Assembly (NCBI RefSeq): GCF_014195635.1
Contig: NZ_JACICC010000004.1
Span: forward strand, 310,001-374,000
Direction: 5' to 3'
Origin: Pseudochelatococcus contaminans
Lineage (GTDB): Bacteria; Pseudomonadota; Alphaproteobacteria; Rhizobiales; Beijerinckiaceae
DNA: 64,000 bases
Shown here: one piece after another, positions 8,124 through 19,518 of the stretch
Layout: the number at the start of each line of letters is the position of its first letter
Position numbering within the stretch: position 1 is the first letter of the stretch
The notes under the pieces: model-generated
What the model saw: the letters and a program-made list of their open reading frames with translations, nothing else
What the model was told of the DNA's origin: nothing
Databases searched by the model: none
Translations under genes and position numbers: made by a program

Positions 8124-9410
8124 GTGACATCCTTGGCAACGGCTTCACGGGCCCGGCTGTGGCTCAACCCTGCATTGCGCGCATCTGCATCCCGGCAACC
8201 GGACCCCGATTTCGGCGTCGACGCGATTTCTGAGGCGCAGCAGCGTTTCGCACGTTTCGCACCGCTTCTCGCCAACCTGTTCCCCGAGCTGGGAGCCGAA
8301 GGGCGGATCGAGTCTCCGCTGCTGCCGCTCAGCGACGACGAGCGCCACGCCCTCTATGGCGACCTTCCGGGCAACTTTTATATAAAAGCCGACCACGCCC
8401 TTCCCATCGCAGGGTCCATCAAGGCCCGCGGCGGCATTCACGAAGTGCTTGAGCTGGCCGAAAAGGTGGCTGGTGAGCACAATCTGCTCGATACCGGCGA
8501 TTACACGACCCTCGCCAGCGATGCGGCGCGTGCTGTGTTTTCACAATACAGCATCTCGGTCGGCTCGACCGGCAATCTGGGCATGAGCATCGGCATTATG
8601 GCCTCGGCGCTAGGCTTCACCGCCCGCGTTCATATGTCGAGCGACGCCAAGGAATGGAAAAAGGCACGGCTGCGCGCACGCGGCGTGGAGGTGATCGAGC
8701 ACGCCGGCGACTATGCCGCCGCCGTCGCCAGCGGACGCGACAGCGCTGCTAATGACCCGAAAGCCTTCTTCGTCGATGACGAGAACTCACGCTCGCTGTT
8801 CCTCGGTTATGCCGCGGCCATCTATCATCTGCAGGAGCAGCTCCGGCAGGCGGATATCGAGGTGGGGCCTCACGCGCCGCTGTTTGCCTATCTGCCGTGC
8901 GGCGTCGGCGGCGCGCCTGCGGGCATCGCCAGCAGCCTGAAGGCGGCTTTCGGCGACGACGCGCATTGCTTCTTCGTCGAGCCGGTGGCAGCGGCCTGCT
9001 TCCTCACCCGAATGCAGCATCCAAGCCGCCCGGGTATCTCGGTTTACGATGTCGGTCTCGACAAACGCACGGATGCGGACGGGCTTGCGGTTCCAGCAGC
9101 GTCGGAGCTTGCTTACGAGCAGATGCGCAATGTGCTCTCCGGCGTGCTGACGGTGGAAGACGAGACGCTGTTTGCGGATGTCTACCGCGTGCATCAATCC
9201 ATGGGCATCCGGCTTGAGCCGTCGGCAGCGGCGGCGATCAGCGGGCCACGCATGCTGCTCTCGACGACCGAGGGGCAGCGCTATCTGCGCACGCACGGGC
9301 TGGATGGCGACGTGGCGCAGGCCACCCATCTGTTGTGGACGACCGGCGGGCTTTTCGTGCCCGACGACGCGTTCGAGGGTTTTCTGGAAAGGGGGCGGCA
9401 GGCTGTATAG
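8124..9410 (+). CDS. dsdA: D-serine ammonia-lyase
   Basis: PLP enzyme that converts D-serine to pyruvate and ammonia. 428 residues, close to the 440 of E. coli DsdA. The PLP lysine lies in LPIAGSIKARGG (about residue 98) and the phosphate-binding loop is GSTGNLGMSIG (about 152). The substrate-specific LPGNFYIKADHALP segment ahead of the lysine matches DsdA rather than serine racemase or threonine dehydratase. The glycine-rich PCGVGGAPAG follows at about 256. GTG 8124 is the start, with GGGGA upstream. It is followed by a peptide importer and an M81 peptidase on the same strand, which suggests that D-serine arrives as part of a larger molecule. The stop codon lies at the edge of a repeat-like element. 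Confidence 0.92.
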   Translation: MTSLATASRARLWLNPALRASASRQPDPDFGVDAISEAQQRFARFAPLLANLFPELGAEGRIESPLLPLSDDERHALYGDLPGNFYIKADHALPIAGSIKARGGIHEVLELAEKVAGEHNLLDTGDYTTLASDAARAVFSQYSISVGSTGNLGMSIGIMASALGFTARVHMSSDAKEWKKARLRARGVEVIEHAGDYAAAVASGRDSAANDPKAFFVDDENSRSLFLGYAAAIYHLQEQLRQADIEVGPHAPLFAYLPCGVGGAPAGIASSLKAAFGDDAHCFFVEPVAAACFLTRMQHPSRPGISVYDVGLDKRTDADGLAVPAASELAYEQMRNVLSGVLTVEDETLFADVYRVHQSMGIRLEPSAAAAISGPRMLLSTTEGQRYLRTHGLDGDVAQATHLLWTTGGLFVPDDAFEGFLERGRQAV

Positions 9411-9511
9411 ACCATTTCCGCGGTTCACGACCATGCGGAATGTGATCTCGCTTTTTTGATTTTGAGCATATTTCCGTCCACCGGATGCTTCCATCCGGTC
9501 GGAAAGCGCTC
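9409..9511 (+). repeat. Diverged repeat-like element after dsdA
   Basis: Starts at the dsdA stop with TAGACCATTTCCG and continues with CGGAATGTGATCTCG, a TTTTTTGATTTTGAGCAT block and ends GGTCGGAAAGCGCTCC. The plan (imperfect TAGAGCATTTCCG / CGGAAATGCTCT hairpin, TTTGA..GAGCAT, then a ..GGAAAGCGCT end) is that of the rhizobial dispersed repeats, but this copy is distinct from those at 2688 and 63615. The rest of the gap to 9634 shows only a likely promoter region for the following operon. Confidence 0.45.
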
Positions 9512-9634
9512 CAAAACACAGGGAGAGACCGGCTTTGCAACAAAAAACGGGAGAGCCAGCCGATCATTCCCTGCCCTGTTCAAGGGGCAACGTGAGCACT
9601 AACAAAACATCTTGCATATCTGGAGGGGTATGAA

Positions 9635-11230
9635 ATGAAGCACTTCTTCTCACAAAAACTGACCGCCAACATCCGGCTCGGTCTTCTCGCCGCCGTCGCG
9701 AGCGGCGCTCTGTTCACAACGCAGGTGCAGGCCCAGACCCTGACGGCGGTGATGCACGCCAGCCTGCGTCTCACGGACCCGGTGGTGACGACGGCCCACA
9801 TCACCCGTAACCACGGCTTCATGATCTACGACACGCTGTTGGCGACGGATGCGGAGAACGCCATTCGCCCGCAGATGGCGGAGAAGTGGGAGGTTTCTGA
9901 CGACGGCAAGACCTACACCTTCACCCTGCGCGACGGCCTGAAATGGCATGACGGCGCGCCGGTGACGGCCGAGGATTGCGTCGCATCGATCCAGCGCTGG
10001 GCGCAGCAGGACAAAAGCGGCCAGATGATGAGCGCGCAGATGTCCGAGATCAAGGCGCTGGACGACAAGCGTTTCAGCATGACCTTCAAGGACGCCACCG
10101 ACTTCCCGCTCATTGCGCTCAGCAAGCCCAGCGGCATCACGCCGTTCATCATGCCCAAGCGCATCGCCGAAACGCCGGCCAACCAGCCGATCAAGGAATT
10201 CGTCGGCTCCGGCCCGTTCAAGTTCGTGGAGAGTGAGTTCCGCCCCGGCTTGCAGGTGGTGTACGAAAAGAACACCGATTACGTGCCGCGCGCCGAGCCG
10301 GCCAGCGGCCTTGCCGGCGGCAAGGTGGTCGAGGTCGATCGCGTGCGCTGGGTCTCGATGCCGGACTCGATGACCTCGGTCAACGCCCTCATCAACGGCG
10401 AGATCGACTATCTCGAACAGATGCCCTACGATCTGCTGCCGCTGGTGCAGAACAACCCTGACGTCAAGCTCGAAGTGCTCGACGAAGGCGGCTATCAGAC
10501 AGTGATGCGCCTGAACCACCTGCACCCGCCTTTCGATGACGAAAAGGTTCGTTTGGCTGCCCTCTACGCTGTCGGGCAGGAAAACGTGATGCAGGCGATG
10601 ATCGGCAACACGGACTATTATGAGACGTGTCCTGCCGTGTTCGGTTGCGGCCTGCCCTATGAAAGCCGCGCCGGCGAAGACGTCAGCGTTCCGGCAAACC
10701 CGGCGAAGGCACGGGAACTGCTGAAGGAAGCAGGCTACAACAACACCCCCGTCATCATCCTTCAGCCCACCGATACGCCGACCGTCAACACGCAGCCAGT
10801 GGTCATCGGGCAGGCGCTGCGCGAGGCCGGCTTCAACGTGCAGATGCAGGCGATGGACTGGCAGACCGTGGTGACGCGCCGGGCCGTGCAGGCACCTCCG
10901 TCCGAAGGCGGCTGGAACATCTTCGCCACCAACAACGTCATGGTTGAAGCGCTCGATCCCCTGCGGGCTTTCGGTGTCGCGGCCAATGGCAAGCAGGCCT
11001 GGTTCGGCTGGCCGGACGTTCCGGAGATCGAGGAGCTGCGCCTGCGCTTCTCGCAGACCACCGACACGGAAGAGCGCAAGAAACTGGCTGACCAGATTCA
11101 GGCGCTGGTGATCGAAAAGGGCGTGCTGCTGCCCATGGGCCAATACTATGTTCCGGCTGCATTCCGCAGCTCGATTTCCGAGCCCCTGAAGTCTCCGGTC
11201 CCGGTGTTCTGGGGCGTCAGCAAGAAGTAA
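9635..11230 (+). CDS. ABC transporter substrate-binding protein, peptide type (SBP_bac_5)
   Basis: 531 residues, secreted. Residues 1-33 are a signal peptide ending TQVQA before QTLT. The family pattern is clear: YDTLLATDAENAIRPQMAEK, WEVSDDGKTYTFTLRDGLKW (the classical family motif) HDGAPVTAEDCVASIQRW, and FVGSGPFKF. These proteins bind oligopeptides, dipeptides or other small solutes such as glutathione and opines. AGGAGG-like TGGAGGGG lies 8 bases before ATG 9635. It heads an importer operon (binding protein, two permeases, double ATPase) and is followed by an M81 peptidase. A peptide or modified amino acid ligand is likely; the exact ligand cannot be told. Confidence 0.92.
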   Translation: MKHFFSQKLTANIRLGLLAAVASGALFTTQVQAQTLTAVMHASLRLTDPVVTTAHITRNHGFMIYDTLLATDAENAIRPQMAEKWEVSDDGKTYTFTLRDGLKWHDGAPVTAEDCVASIQRWAQQDKSGQMMSAQMSEIKALDDKRFSMTFKDATDFPLIALSKPSGITPFIMPKRIAETPANQPIKEFVGSGPFKFVESEFRPGLQVVYEKNTDYVPRAEPASGLAGGKVVEVDRVRWVSMPDSMTSVNALINGEIDYLEQMPYDLLPLVQNNPDVKLEVLDEGGYQTVMRLNHLHPPFDDEKVRLAALYAVGQENVMQAMIGNTDYYETCPAVFGCGLPYESRAGEDVSVPANPAKARELLKEAGYNNTPVIILQPTDTPTVNTQPVVIGQALREAGFNVQMQAMDWQTVVTRRAVQAPPSEGGWNIFATNNVMVEALDPLRAFGVAANGKQAWFGWPDVPEIEELRLRFSQTTDTEERKKLADQIQALVIEKGVLLPMGQYYVPAAFRSSISEPLKSPVPVFWGVSKK

Positions 11231-11249
11231 TAACCGCAAAGGAGCTGTC

Positions 11250-12191
11250 ATGTTCAGCTTTGTCTTGAAAAGGACGGCTGCGGCAGTTCCGGTCATGGCG
11301 ATGGTGGCGATCATTGTGTTCGCTCTCCTTCGCCTGACACCGGGCGACCCTGCCGCTATCATCGCCGGCGATTCCGCCACTCCGGAACGGCTGGAAGAAA
11401 TCCGCGCCCTCATGGGGCTCGACCAGCCGATCCTCGTCCAGCTCTATGTGTGGATCTCCCAGCTTCTGCAGGGCGATTTCGGCACTTCCCTGCTGTCGGG
11501 AGTTCCGGTCACGCAGATGATCGGCCAGCGCATCGGTCCCTCGCTGGCGCTGTGCCTGACCACGATCACGGTTTCGGTGCTGGTCGCCATTCCGCTCGGC
11601 GTTCTGGCCGCGTGGCGGCAGGGCAAGTTGCTGGACCGCTTCGTCATGTCGATTTCCGTGCTCGGATTCTCCGTGCCGGTGTTCGTGTCGGGATATCTGC
11701 TGATCCTGTTCTTCTCGTTGCAGCTCAGGTGGTTTCCCGTGCAGGGCTACCAGCCGCTGTCGGCCGGCCTGTGGCCGTTCCTGAATTCGCTGGTTTTGCC
11801 GACGGTTGCACTGAGTTCGGTCTATATCGCGCTCATCGCCCGCATCACACGCACCAGCGTCATCGAGGTGATGAACGAGGATTTCATCCGCACGGCCCGC
11901 GCCAAGGGTCTTGGCGAACGCGGCGTGCTAATGGGCCATGCGCTCGGCAACGCTGCCGTGCCGATCATCACCATCATCGGCGTGGGCATCGCATTGCTCA
12001 TCAGCGGCGTGGTGGTGACGGAATCCGTATTCAACCTGCCCGGCCTCGGCCGGCTGGTGGTGGAGGCAGTCCTGGCGCGCGATTATCCCGTGATTCAGGC
12101 GCTCATCCTGCTATTCGCCTTCATCTATATTCTCATCAATCTGGTTGTCGACGTTCTTTACACAGTCTTCGACCCGCGCATTCGGCAGTGA
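11250..12191 (+). CDS. Peptide-type ABC transporter permease (DppB/OppB-like)
   Basis: 313 residues with six predicted membrane helices. The first helix VPVMAMVAIIVFALLRLTPG with the following DPAAIIAGD is the hallmark of DppB-type permeases. The cytoplasmic EAA-like loop, which docks on the ATPase, is at FIRTARAKGLGERGVLMGHA (about residues 212-231). AAAGGAG lies just upstream of ATG 11250, 20 bases after the binding-protein gene. It pairs with the DppC-like permease that follows. Confidence 0.92.
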   Translation: MFSFVLKRTAAAVPVMAMVAIIVFALLRLTPGDPAAIIAGDSATPERLEEIRALMGLDQPILVQLYVWISQLLQGDFGTSLLSGVPVTQMIGQRIGPSLALCLTTITVSVLVAIPLGVLAAWRQGKLLDRFVMSISVLGFSVPVFVSGYLLILFFSLQLRWFPVQGYQPLSAGLWPFLNSLVLPTVALSSVYIALIARITRTSVIEVMNEDFIRTARAKGLGERGVLMGHALGNAAVPIITIIGVGIALLISGVVVTESVFNLPGLGRLVVEAVLARDYPVIQALILLFAFIYILINLVVDVLYTVFDPRIRQ

Positions 12192-12198
12192 GGTCATC

Positions 12199-13116
12199 AT
12201 GTCCATGACAGAGACCACGACGGAAACGGCCGTCGGAACAGCCGCCATTTCAGGCGCACCTCCCGGCAATGGCCCGGCGGCCTCCCGCTCCCCGCTGTGG
12301 CGCACGCTGAGAACCACCCCCGTAATCGTTGCGCTGGGTGTGCTGACGATCCTCGTGTTCGTCGCCTGCTTCGCGCCGTGGCTGTGGACGGTCGACCCCG
12401 TCCAGATCAACCCGGCGCAGCGCCTGCGGCCAATCTCGTTCGAGCACTGGCTCGGCACGGATGCTTATGGCCGCGACGTCTATTCCCGCGTGTTGTACGG
12501 CGGGCGCATATCGCTCATCGTCGGCCTCAGCGTCGCCGTCATCAGCATGGCCGTCGGCCTCGTGATCGGCGTCGTGGCGGGCTACTTCCGCTGGGTGGAT
12601 GCCATCGTCATGCGCATCATGGATGGCCTGATGGCCATTCCCGGCATCCTGCTGGCCATTGCGCTGGTGTCGCTGTCCGGCTCCAGCATCATGACAGTGA
12701 TCATCGCCATCACGGTGCCGGAAATCCCGCGCGTAGTGCGGCTGGTGCGCAGCGTCATCCTGAGCGTACGCAACGAGCCTTATGTCGAGGCCGCCGTGTC
12801 GCTCGGCACGCCCACCGTGACCATCATGCTGCGTCACCTCGTGCCCAACACCATTCCACCGCTGATCGTGCAGGGAACCTACATCTTCGCCTCCGCCATC
12901 CTGACGGAAGCGATCCTGAGCTTCCTCGGCGCGGGTGTACCGCCGGAAAACTCCTCGTGGGGCAACATCATGGCCGAAGGGCGGACCTTCTTCCAGCTCA
13001 TTCCGGGTCTTGTGCTCTATCCAGGCATTCTGCTGTCCATGATGGTGCTGAGCGTGAACATTCTTGGCGACGCCTTGCGGGATGCGCTCGATCCCCGCAT
13101 GTCCCGGCGTCTGTGA
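12199..13116 (+). CDS. Peptide-type ABC transporter permease (DppC/OppC-like)
   Basis: 305 residues. After an alanine-rich N-terminus comes the OppC_N segment (helix 1 VIVALGVLTILVFVACFAPW) and the family motif HWLGTDAYGRDVYSRVLYGG at about residues 82-101. The EAA loop is PYVEAAVSLGTPTVTIMLRH. ATG 12199 has GAGG 5 bases upstream, and the gene starts 7 bases after the DppB-like gene. The reading frame stays open to 12145, but that would overlap the upstream gene and lacks a site. Confidence 0.92.
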   Translation: MSMTETTTETAVGTAAISGAPPGNGPAASRSPLWRTLRTTPVIVALGVLTILVFVACFAPWLWTVDPVQINPAQRLRPISFEHWLGTDAYGRDVYSRVLYGGRISLIVGLSVAVISMAVGLVIGVVAGYFRWVDAIVMRIMDGLMAIPGILLAIALVSLSGSSIMTVIIAITVPEIPRVVRLVRSVILSVRNEPYVEAAVSLGTPTVTIMLRHLVPNTIPPLIVQGTYIFASAILTEAILSFLGAGVPPENSSWGNIMAEGRTFFQLIPGLVLYPGILLSMMVLSVNILGDALRDALDPRMSRRL

Positions 13117-13137
13117 CGAACGCGAGAGGAGGATGTC

Positions 13138-14814
<1,677 letters not shown>

Positions 14815-14892
14815 ACCCGGCTGCGGCGGTGGCAAGATAACCTTCAACACATACGACACATCTTGGAAACAAGAAACTCGGGGAACAGGAAA

Positions 14893-16398
14893 ATGCGTAT
14901 TGTTTACGGCGGTTTCCTTCATGAAACCAACACGTTCGCGCCCAGCCGCGCCGGTTGGGAGGATTTCGTCACCGGCGGCGGCTGGCCGGGATACTCGGAA
15001 GGGGAGCAGGTATGGTCGAAGATCGCCGGCTCCAATATCCCTGCTGCCGGCTTTGTGGAAAAGGCGCTGGCCGACGGCCACGACATCGTGCCCACCGTCT
15101 GGACCGCCGCCAGCCCCTCCGGCCCCGTCACGCGCGACGCTTATGAGAAGATCGCCAGCCGCATCGTCGAGGGAATCCGTGATGCTCTCCCCGTCGATGC
15201 CGTCTATCTGGATCTCCACGGCGCAATGGTGGCCGAGCATTTCGATGACGGCGAAGGCGAGTTGCTGCGCCGCGTGCGTGCTGTCGTAGGGCCGGACCTG
15301 CCCATCGCCGTCAGCATCGACCTGCACGCGAACGTCACCGAGGCCATGCTGTCGCTCGCGGATATCGTCGTCGCCTATCGCACCTATCCGCATGTCGACA
15401 TGGCGGACACCGGCGTGCGCACCTACGACCTGCTGCTGAAGCGCATTGCGCGCGGTAAGAAGCAGCCGATCGCCATACGCCGCCTGCCCTACCTGATTCC
15501 GATTTGCTGGCAAACAACAGACTTTTCGCCAGCAAAGGATCTCTATGCCCTGCTGGAGTCGCTGGAAAACGCCGACAGCCACATCTCCTTCACCACTGCG
15601 TTTCCGGCAGCCGATTTCGCCGGATGTACGCCGGTAATCTGGGCTTATGCCGATACCCTGGCGGAGGCCGACGCCCTTGCGGACAAGCTGGAGGCCGCCG
15701 CGCTGGAGGCCGAAGCACTCTTTGCCGGAAAGGCCTATGAGCCGGATGAAGCCGTGCGCTATGCGGCTGCCCGTGCGACGGACGGCGTGCGCCCGGTGGT
15801 GATCGCCGATGCGCAGGACAACCCCGGCGCCGGCGGCAACTCAGACACCACCGGCCTGCTCAAGGCCCTTGTGCGGAACAATGCACAGCGCGCGGCCATC
15901 GGCCTGATCGTCGATCCTGAAGCGGTGAAACGCATTCACGAAGCCGGCGCAGGCGCACGCATTCGTCTAGCGCTGGGCGGGCATTCCGGCATTCCGGGCG
16001 ACGAGCCGCTTGAGGAAGAATTCCTGATCGAGAGCATCTCGGACGGCAAGTTCAAGGCATACGGCCCCTACTATCGCGGGTTCAACATGGATGTCGGCCC
16101 CAGCGCCTGCCTGCGCATCGGCGATGTGCGTGTCGTCGTCGCCTCCTACAAGGTGCAGATGGCCGACACGTCCATGTTCCGCTTTGCGGGCATCGACCCG
16201 GAGGCGCAGGACATCCTGGTGGTGAAAAGCGCGGCGCATTTCAGGGCCGACTTTACGCCGATTGCGGGGGAAATCATCGTCGCCGCGGCACCGGGGTTCA
16301 TGCCAGTTGATCTGTCGACGCTGCCTTGGAAGCATCTGCCGGAAGGCGTTCGCCTCAATCCGCTGGGGCAGCCGTTCACGCCGCCCCGCGCTGACTGA
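14893..16398 (+). CDS. M81 family metallopeptidase (MlrC-like)
   Basis: 501 residues. Metal-binding elements of the microcystinase-C family are visible: HETNTFAP at residues about 12-19, YLDLHGAMVAEH at about 105-116 and SIDLHANVTEAM at about 140-151. The C-terminal MlrC domain begins near PVVIADAQDNPGAGGNSDTT (about 300). The founding member cuts linear microcystin fragments; most relatives in soil alphaproteobacteria sit next to peptide importers and have unknown substrates. Here it directly follows the importer operon, so it may cleave the imported compound. ATG 14893 with AGGA just upstream is preferred over ATG 14863. A hairpin follows. Confidence 0.88.
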   Translation: MRIVYGGFLHETNTFAPSRAGWEDFVTGGGWPGYSEGEQVWSKIAGSNIPAAGFVEKALADGHDIVPTVWTAASPSGPVTRDAYEKIASRIVEGIRDALPVDAVYLDLHGAMVAEHFDDGEGELLRRVRAVVGPDLPIAVSIDLHANVTEAMLSLADIVVAYRTYPHVDMADTGVRTYDLLLKRIARGKKQPIAIRRLPYLIPICWQTTDFSPAKDLYALLESLENADSHISFTTAFPAADFAGCTPVIWAYADTLAEADALADKLEAAALEAEALFAGKAYEPDEAVRYAAARATDGVRPVVIADAQDNPGAGGNSDTTGLLKALVRNNAQRAAIGLIVDPEAVKRIHEAGAGARIRLALGGHSGIPGDEPLEEEFLIESISDGKFKAYGPYYRGFNMDVGPSACLRIGDVRVVVASYKVQMADTSMFRFAGIDPEAQDILVVKSAAHFRADFTPIAGEIIVAAAPGFMPVDLSTLPWKHLPEGVRLNPLGQPFTPPRAD

Positions 16399-16427
16399 AG
16401 ACCGAAAATATACGGATAGAAGACTCC

Positions 16428-16460
16428 AGCTCCGCGATGAACCCGGTTCATCGCGGAGCT
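16428..16460. terminator. Perfect 16-base inverted repeat between convergent genes
   Basis: AGCTCCGCGATGAACC and its exact complement are separated by one base. Such a long stem midway between the convergent M81 peptidase and CAP-domain genes is best read as a bidirectional terminator, although the T-run on either side is poor (GATTTATAT on the right). Confidence 0.7.
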
Positions 16461-16474
16461 GATTTATATGCGCT

Positions 16475-16981
16475 TTATGGCCCCGCCACCACCAGCGCCC
16501 AGTACACCTTGTACTTCGAGCCAGGAGCGTAAGCCGTCGCGATGCCGAAGCGGGTGGCCGTTTTCTGCAACAGCACGCGGTTATGCTGCGGCGAGTCGCG
16601 CCAGCCGGAAAATGCCTCCGCCAGCGTACGATAGCCGGCGGACAGATTGACACCCGGATTCGGAACGCCTTGCGCCGCCAGATTGCGCTTGAGCGCGTCG
16701 GCGGATGCGGGCTTGTCTGCCCGCGCCGCGGCGGTGGCGCTCGCCTTCGCGGCGGCGGCCAGCGCCGGATCGTAAGTCAGGGCCGGCAGGCCGTGGTTGC
16801 GGCGGTAGGCCGACAGTACTTCTGCCGCCGCGCTTGCATCGACAAGCGCGCCATTATGATCCAGCTGGCGATAAAACGGCGCCACGCCGGAGGATGGCGG
16901 CTGCGATGCGCAACCGCCAAGGCCAAGAAGCAGACACAGCGTCGCCGCTGCCTTGCCAGAGAATAATCCGGTCATCGTCAT
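16475..16981 (-). CDS. CAP-domain lipoprotein
   Basis: 168 residues. Residues 1-24 are a lipoprotein signal with lipobox LGLGGC, so the mature protein is acylated at Cys24. The rest is a CAP/SCP-like domain: VLSAYRRNHGLPALTYDPAL, then AGYRTLAEAFSGWRDSPQHN with the characteristic W..S..H segment, and a C-terminal YWALVVAG strand. The function in bacteria is poorly known. Its ATG overlaps the stop of the MscS gene by four bases, so it is the last gene of the aroK operon. Confidence 0.85.
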   Translation of the reverse strand: MTMTGLFSGKAAATLCLLLGLGGCASQPPSSGVAPFYRQLDHNGALVDASAAAEVLSAYRRNHGLPALTYDPALAAAAKASATAAARADKPASADALKRNLAAQGVPNPGVNLSAGYRTLAEAFSGWRDSPQHNRVLLQKTATRFGIATAYAPGSKYKVYWALVVAGP

Positions 16982-19518
16982 CGTGTGGTCCCATCACCCC
17001 CCTGGTGAATATCCTGGCTATACAACGCCCCGCCATCCGAAACCGTTGTCCGCCCTGTATGCCACTCCTCCAGCGCCATCGGCCGGACGGGAACGAGATC
17101 GCGATCACGCAATGCCCGCAGCACGGCAAAGCGCAATTCGCTCGACACCGTAAGACGGTTTTCGACATTGGCGAGGAAGCAGCGCAACTCGAAGCGCAGC
17201 ATGGTATTCTCGAACGCCATGAGCAGCACGATCGGCGCCGGCGTTTCCAGCACGTTCGGGTTCGCCCTCGCGCATTCCAGCATCAGCTCGCGTACCTGAT
17301 CGGGATCGGCAGCATAGGTAACGCCGACGGAGACGATCATTCGCCCCATCCTGTCACGATGCAGCCAGTTCGACACTGTGCCTGAAACGAGGCTGGAGTT
17401 GGGCACGATAACCGTGGCGCGGTCGAAGGTTTCGATCTCCGTTGCCCGCACGTTGATGCGCTTCACATACCCTTCGTCGGGACCGACAACGACCCAGTCC
17501 CCCACCTTGATCGGTCGCTCCCACAGCAGGATAAGGCCGGAAACGAAATTATTGACGATGGATTGCAGGCCGAAACCGATACCGACCGACAGCGCACCCG
17601 CGACAATCGCCAGCCGTTGCAGCCCAAGCCCCAGACTGGCGCTGGCAAGCCCTACCGCCAGAAAGAAAGTGCCGTATCCAACGCCTGTCGCAATTGAATT
17701 GCGAATGCCGGGATCGAGGCCCGTCGAGGGCAGAAAACGCGTCGAGAGCCATGACTGGATCATGCGCCCTATCGCGAGCGTCACGGCAAAAGCCAGTATG
17801 GCGCTGACCAGCAAAGCCGGCGACAACCGGACCTCACCGATTGAAAAACCGTTCTGGATGATCTGGACGAAGGAAAAAACCTCCTTCGACTCAAATCCCC
17901 ACGGCGCCAGAATGAGCATCACCCCGAAGGCGAACAGCAACAGCTTCGTGAGGCCGGCGAACAGAATGCCTATCTGCTCCAGCGTGCGCCGCCGCAAGCC
18001 GACACTGGTCTGCAACAACAATGAAAAGCGCGAGTTGCGCTTGGGCATCTCGACGGCGACTTCATCGATGAGGCTGGAGATGATGAAGAACAGCCCCACG
18101 ACCATCGCGAACCACACGATCTGGTCCACGAGGAAGGATGCAAAGGCGATGAAGCCCGTCAACAAGGCGGCGAAGATGATCAGTGTCGCCAGCCACGCGA
18201 TGACGCGGATGAACGTCCATATCTGCGGCTGGGACGAGACATACGGGCCGAAGTCATCCTCGACCGGCTTCGACCTCCCCCGCAACTTTTGCAGCGCCCA
18301 GAACATCACCAGCGCGACCACGAAGGCCGAAATGCCCTCCACAACCGCGACCTGCGCCAGATCGGCATTGACCGCCGCCACGATGGCCTGCGCGATCTGG
18401 CCGATCAGAATGACCACCGTCAGCTGCAGGCTGGTGCTGTAGAGCAGCAGCGCGGTCTCGTCCTCCATGGGAAAGAGCCGCCATTGCGGAACGGCAGGCG
18501 CGAACAGGGCGCGGGCCAAAGCGCGCATGAAAACGAGAAAGCCGCCGCTGAAAAGCAGCCAGACGACCACCAGCTCCATGCGCCCTTCGGTCAGCCCCTG
18601 CGCATCGAGACTGACGAAAACAACCGTAAATGCGGCGATGATCGGCATCGACACGCCGATCATGAGGCCGAAAGCCTTGGACGCACGGCGCAGCCGCGGC
18701 GGGTTCATCTCATCGCGCGAGCGTAACGTCATTCGAGGCAGGAAGCGCCGCTGGAGCAACCACAGGCCACCCCACGTCAACAGCGCGAGCAGCGACGTCC
18801 AGGCTACACCCTCGCTGGCATGCCTTTCCGCTTTCTCTGCCCACTCGGACAGGATGCGCCTGCCATTGGACAGAGACTCCGGTATCCCGGCCGCTGCCTC
18901 GATCCACAAACGAGGCGACAAGATGCTGTAGGTGTGGGCGAAAACCTCGTTGGCGAACGCCTCGCGCCGGTGATCGTTGATGGCCGTCGTGACCTGATTG
19001 GCGCGCACCAGCGCGGCTTCAGCCAGATTGACGGTGGCCTGTAATTCCGACACAGCGCGAGTCCGCGCCTCGCGCTCACGCGCAGCTGCCTCGGCCTCGG
19101 GCGGCTCTCCCTCCGCCGGGCGCGGCCCCAGCTGTGCGAGCTGCGCATTCAGCGCTGCGACGCGGGGCGACAGATCCGCAATCAGGCCACGGATCGAGGC
19201 GCTGACCTCGCTCACACGCTGGCGCAACTCCGAAAGCTGATCTTCCGCAAGTTGATCGGCACTGACCGCCGCCTCAAGTTTCTCCAGCTCACCCCGCGCG
19301 TGCTCAAGCGTGGCTTCTGGCGAAAGGCGCGGCTGATTTTGCGCATTCTTTTCGCCAGGCGCGGCATGCGCTGACGTTATGATACCCGCGCCGGTGGAAA
19401 TCCCCAGCCGGGCTGCCACCGGCGAAATACCCACCGCGAACAACGCGAGCAACAACAGGCCGATCAGGGCCGAGGCCAGGTTGACCGGCAGAGCCGTTTT
19501 ACGCCCCACACCCCGCAT
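16978..19518 (-). CDS. DUF3772-containing MscS-type mechanosensitive channel
   Basis: 846 residues. A hydrophobic signal helix (residues 12-30) is followed by a periplasmic coiled-coil-rich DUF3772 region (about 60-220: LEHARGELEKLEAAVSADQL and similar heptads). Then come about eight more membrane helices, and the MscS core: pore helix SASLGLGLQRLAIVAGALSV, GFGLQSIVNNFVSGLIL, then the beta domain WVVVGPDEGYVKRINVRATE. It is the large MscK/YbdG-like class that releases solutes on osmotic downshift. The start overlaps the aroB stop by one base. The ATG at 19518 has little space for a separate site, suggesting translational coupling. Confidence 0.88.
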   Translation of the reverse strand: MRGVGRKTALPVNLASALIGLLLLALFAVGISPVAARLGISTGAGIITSAHAAPGEKNAQNQPRLSPEATLEHARGELEKLEAAVSADQLAEDQLSELRQRVSEVSASIRGLIADLSPRVAALNAQLAQLGPRPAEGEPPEAEAAAREREARTRAVSELQATVNLAEAALVRANQVTTAINDHRREAFANEVFAHTYSILSPRLWIEAAAGIPESLSNGRRILSEWAEKAERHASEGVAWTSLLALLTWGGLWLLQRRFLPRMTLRSRDEMNPPRLRRASKAFGLMIGVSMPIIAAFTVVFVSLDAQGLTEGRMELVVVWLLFSGGFLVFMRALARALFAPAVPQWRLFPMEDETALLLYSTSLQLTVVILIGQIAQAIVAAVNADLAQVAVVEGISAFVVALVMFWALQKLRGRSKPVEDDFGPYVSSQPQIWTFIRVIAWLATLIIFAALLTGFIAFASFLVDQIVWFAMVVGLFFIISSLIDEVAVEMPKRNSRFSLLLQTSVGLRRRTLEQIGILFAGLTKLLLFAFGVMLILAPWGFESKEVFSFVQIIQNGFSIGEVRLSPALLVSAILAFAVTLAIGRMIQSWLSTRFLPSTGLDPGIRNSIATGVGYGTFFLAVGLASASLGLGLQRLAIVAGALSVGIGFGLQSIVNNFVSGLILLWERPIKVGDWVVVGPDEGYVKRINVRATEIETFDRATVIVPNSSLVSGTVSNWLHRDRMGRMIVSVGVTYAADPDQVRELMLECARANPNVLETPAPIVLLMAFENTMLRFELRCFLANVENRLTVSSELRFAVLRALRDRDLVPVRPMALEEWHTGRTTVSDGGALYSQDIHQGGDGTTR

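Noticed and set aside
9650-11413. 587-codon open frame antisense to the binding-protein gene
   Set aside because: Shadow of the SBP_bac_5 gene; no domain pattern, and it crosses into the next permease gene.
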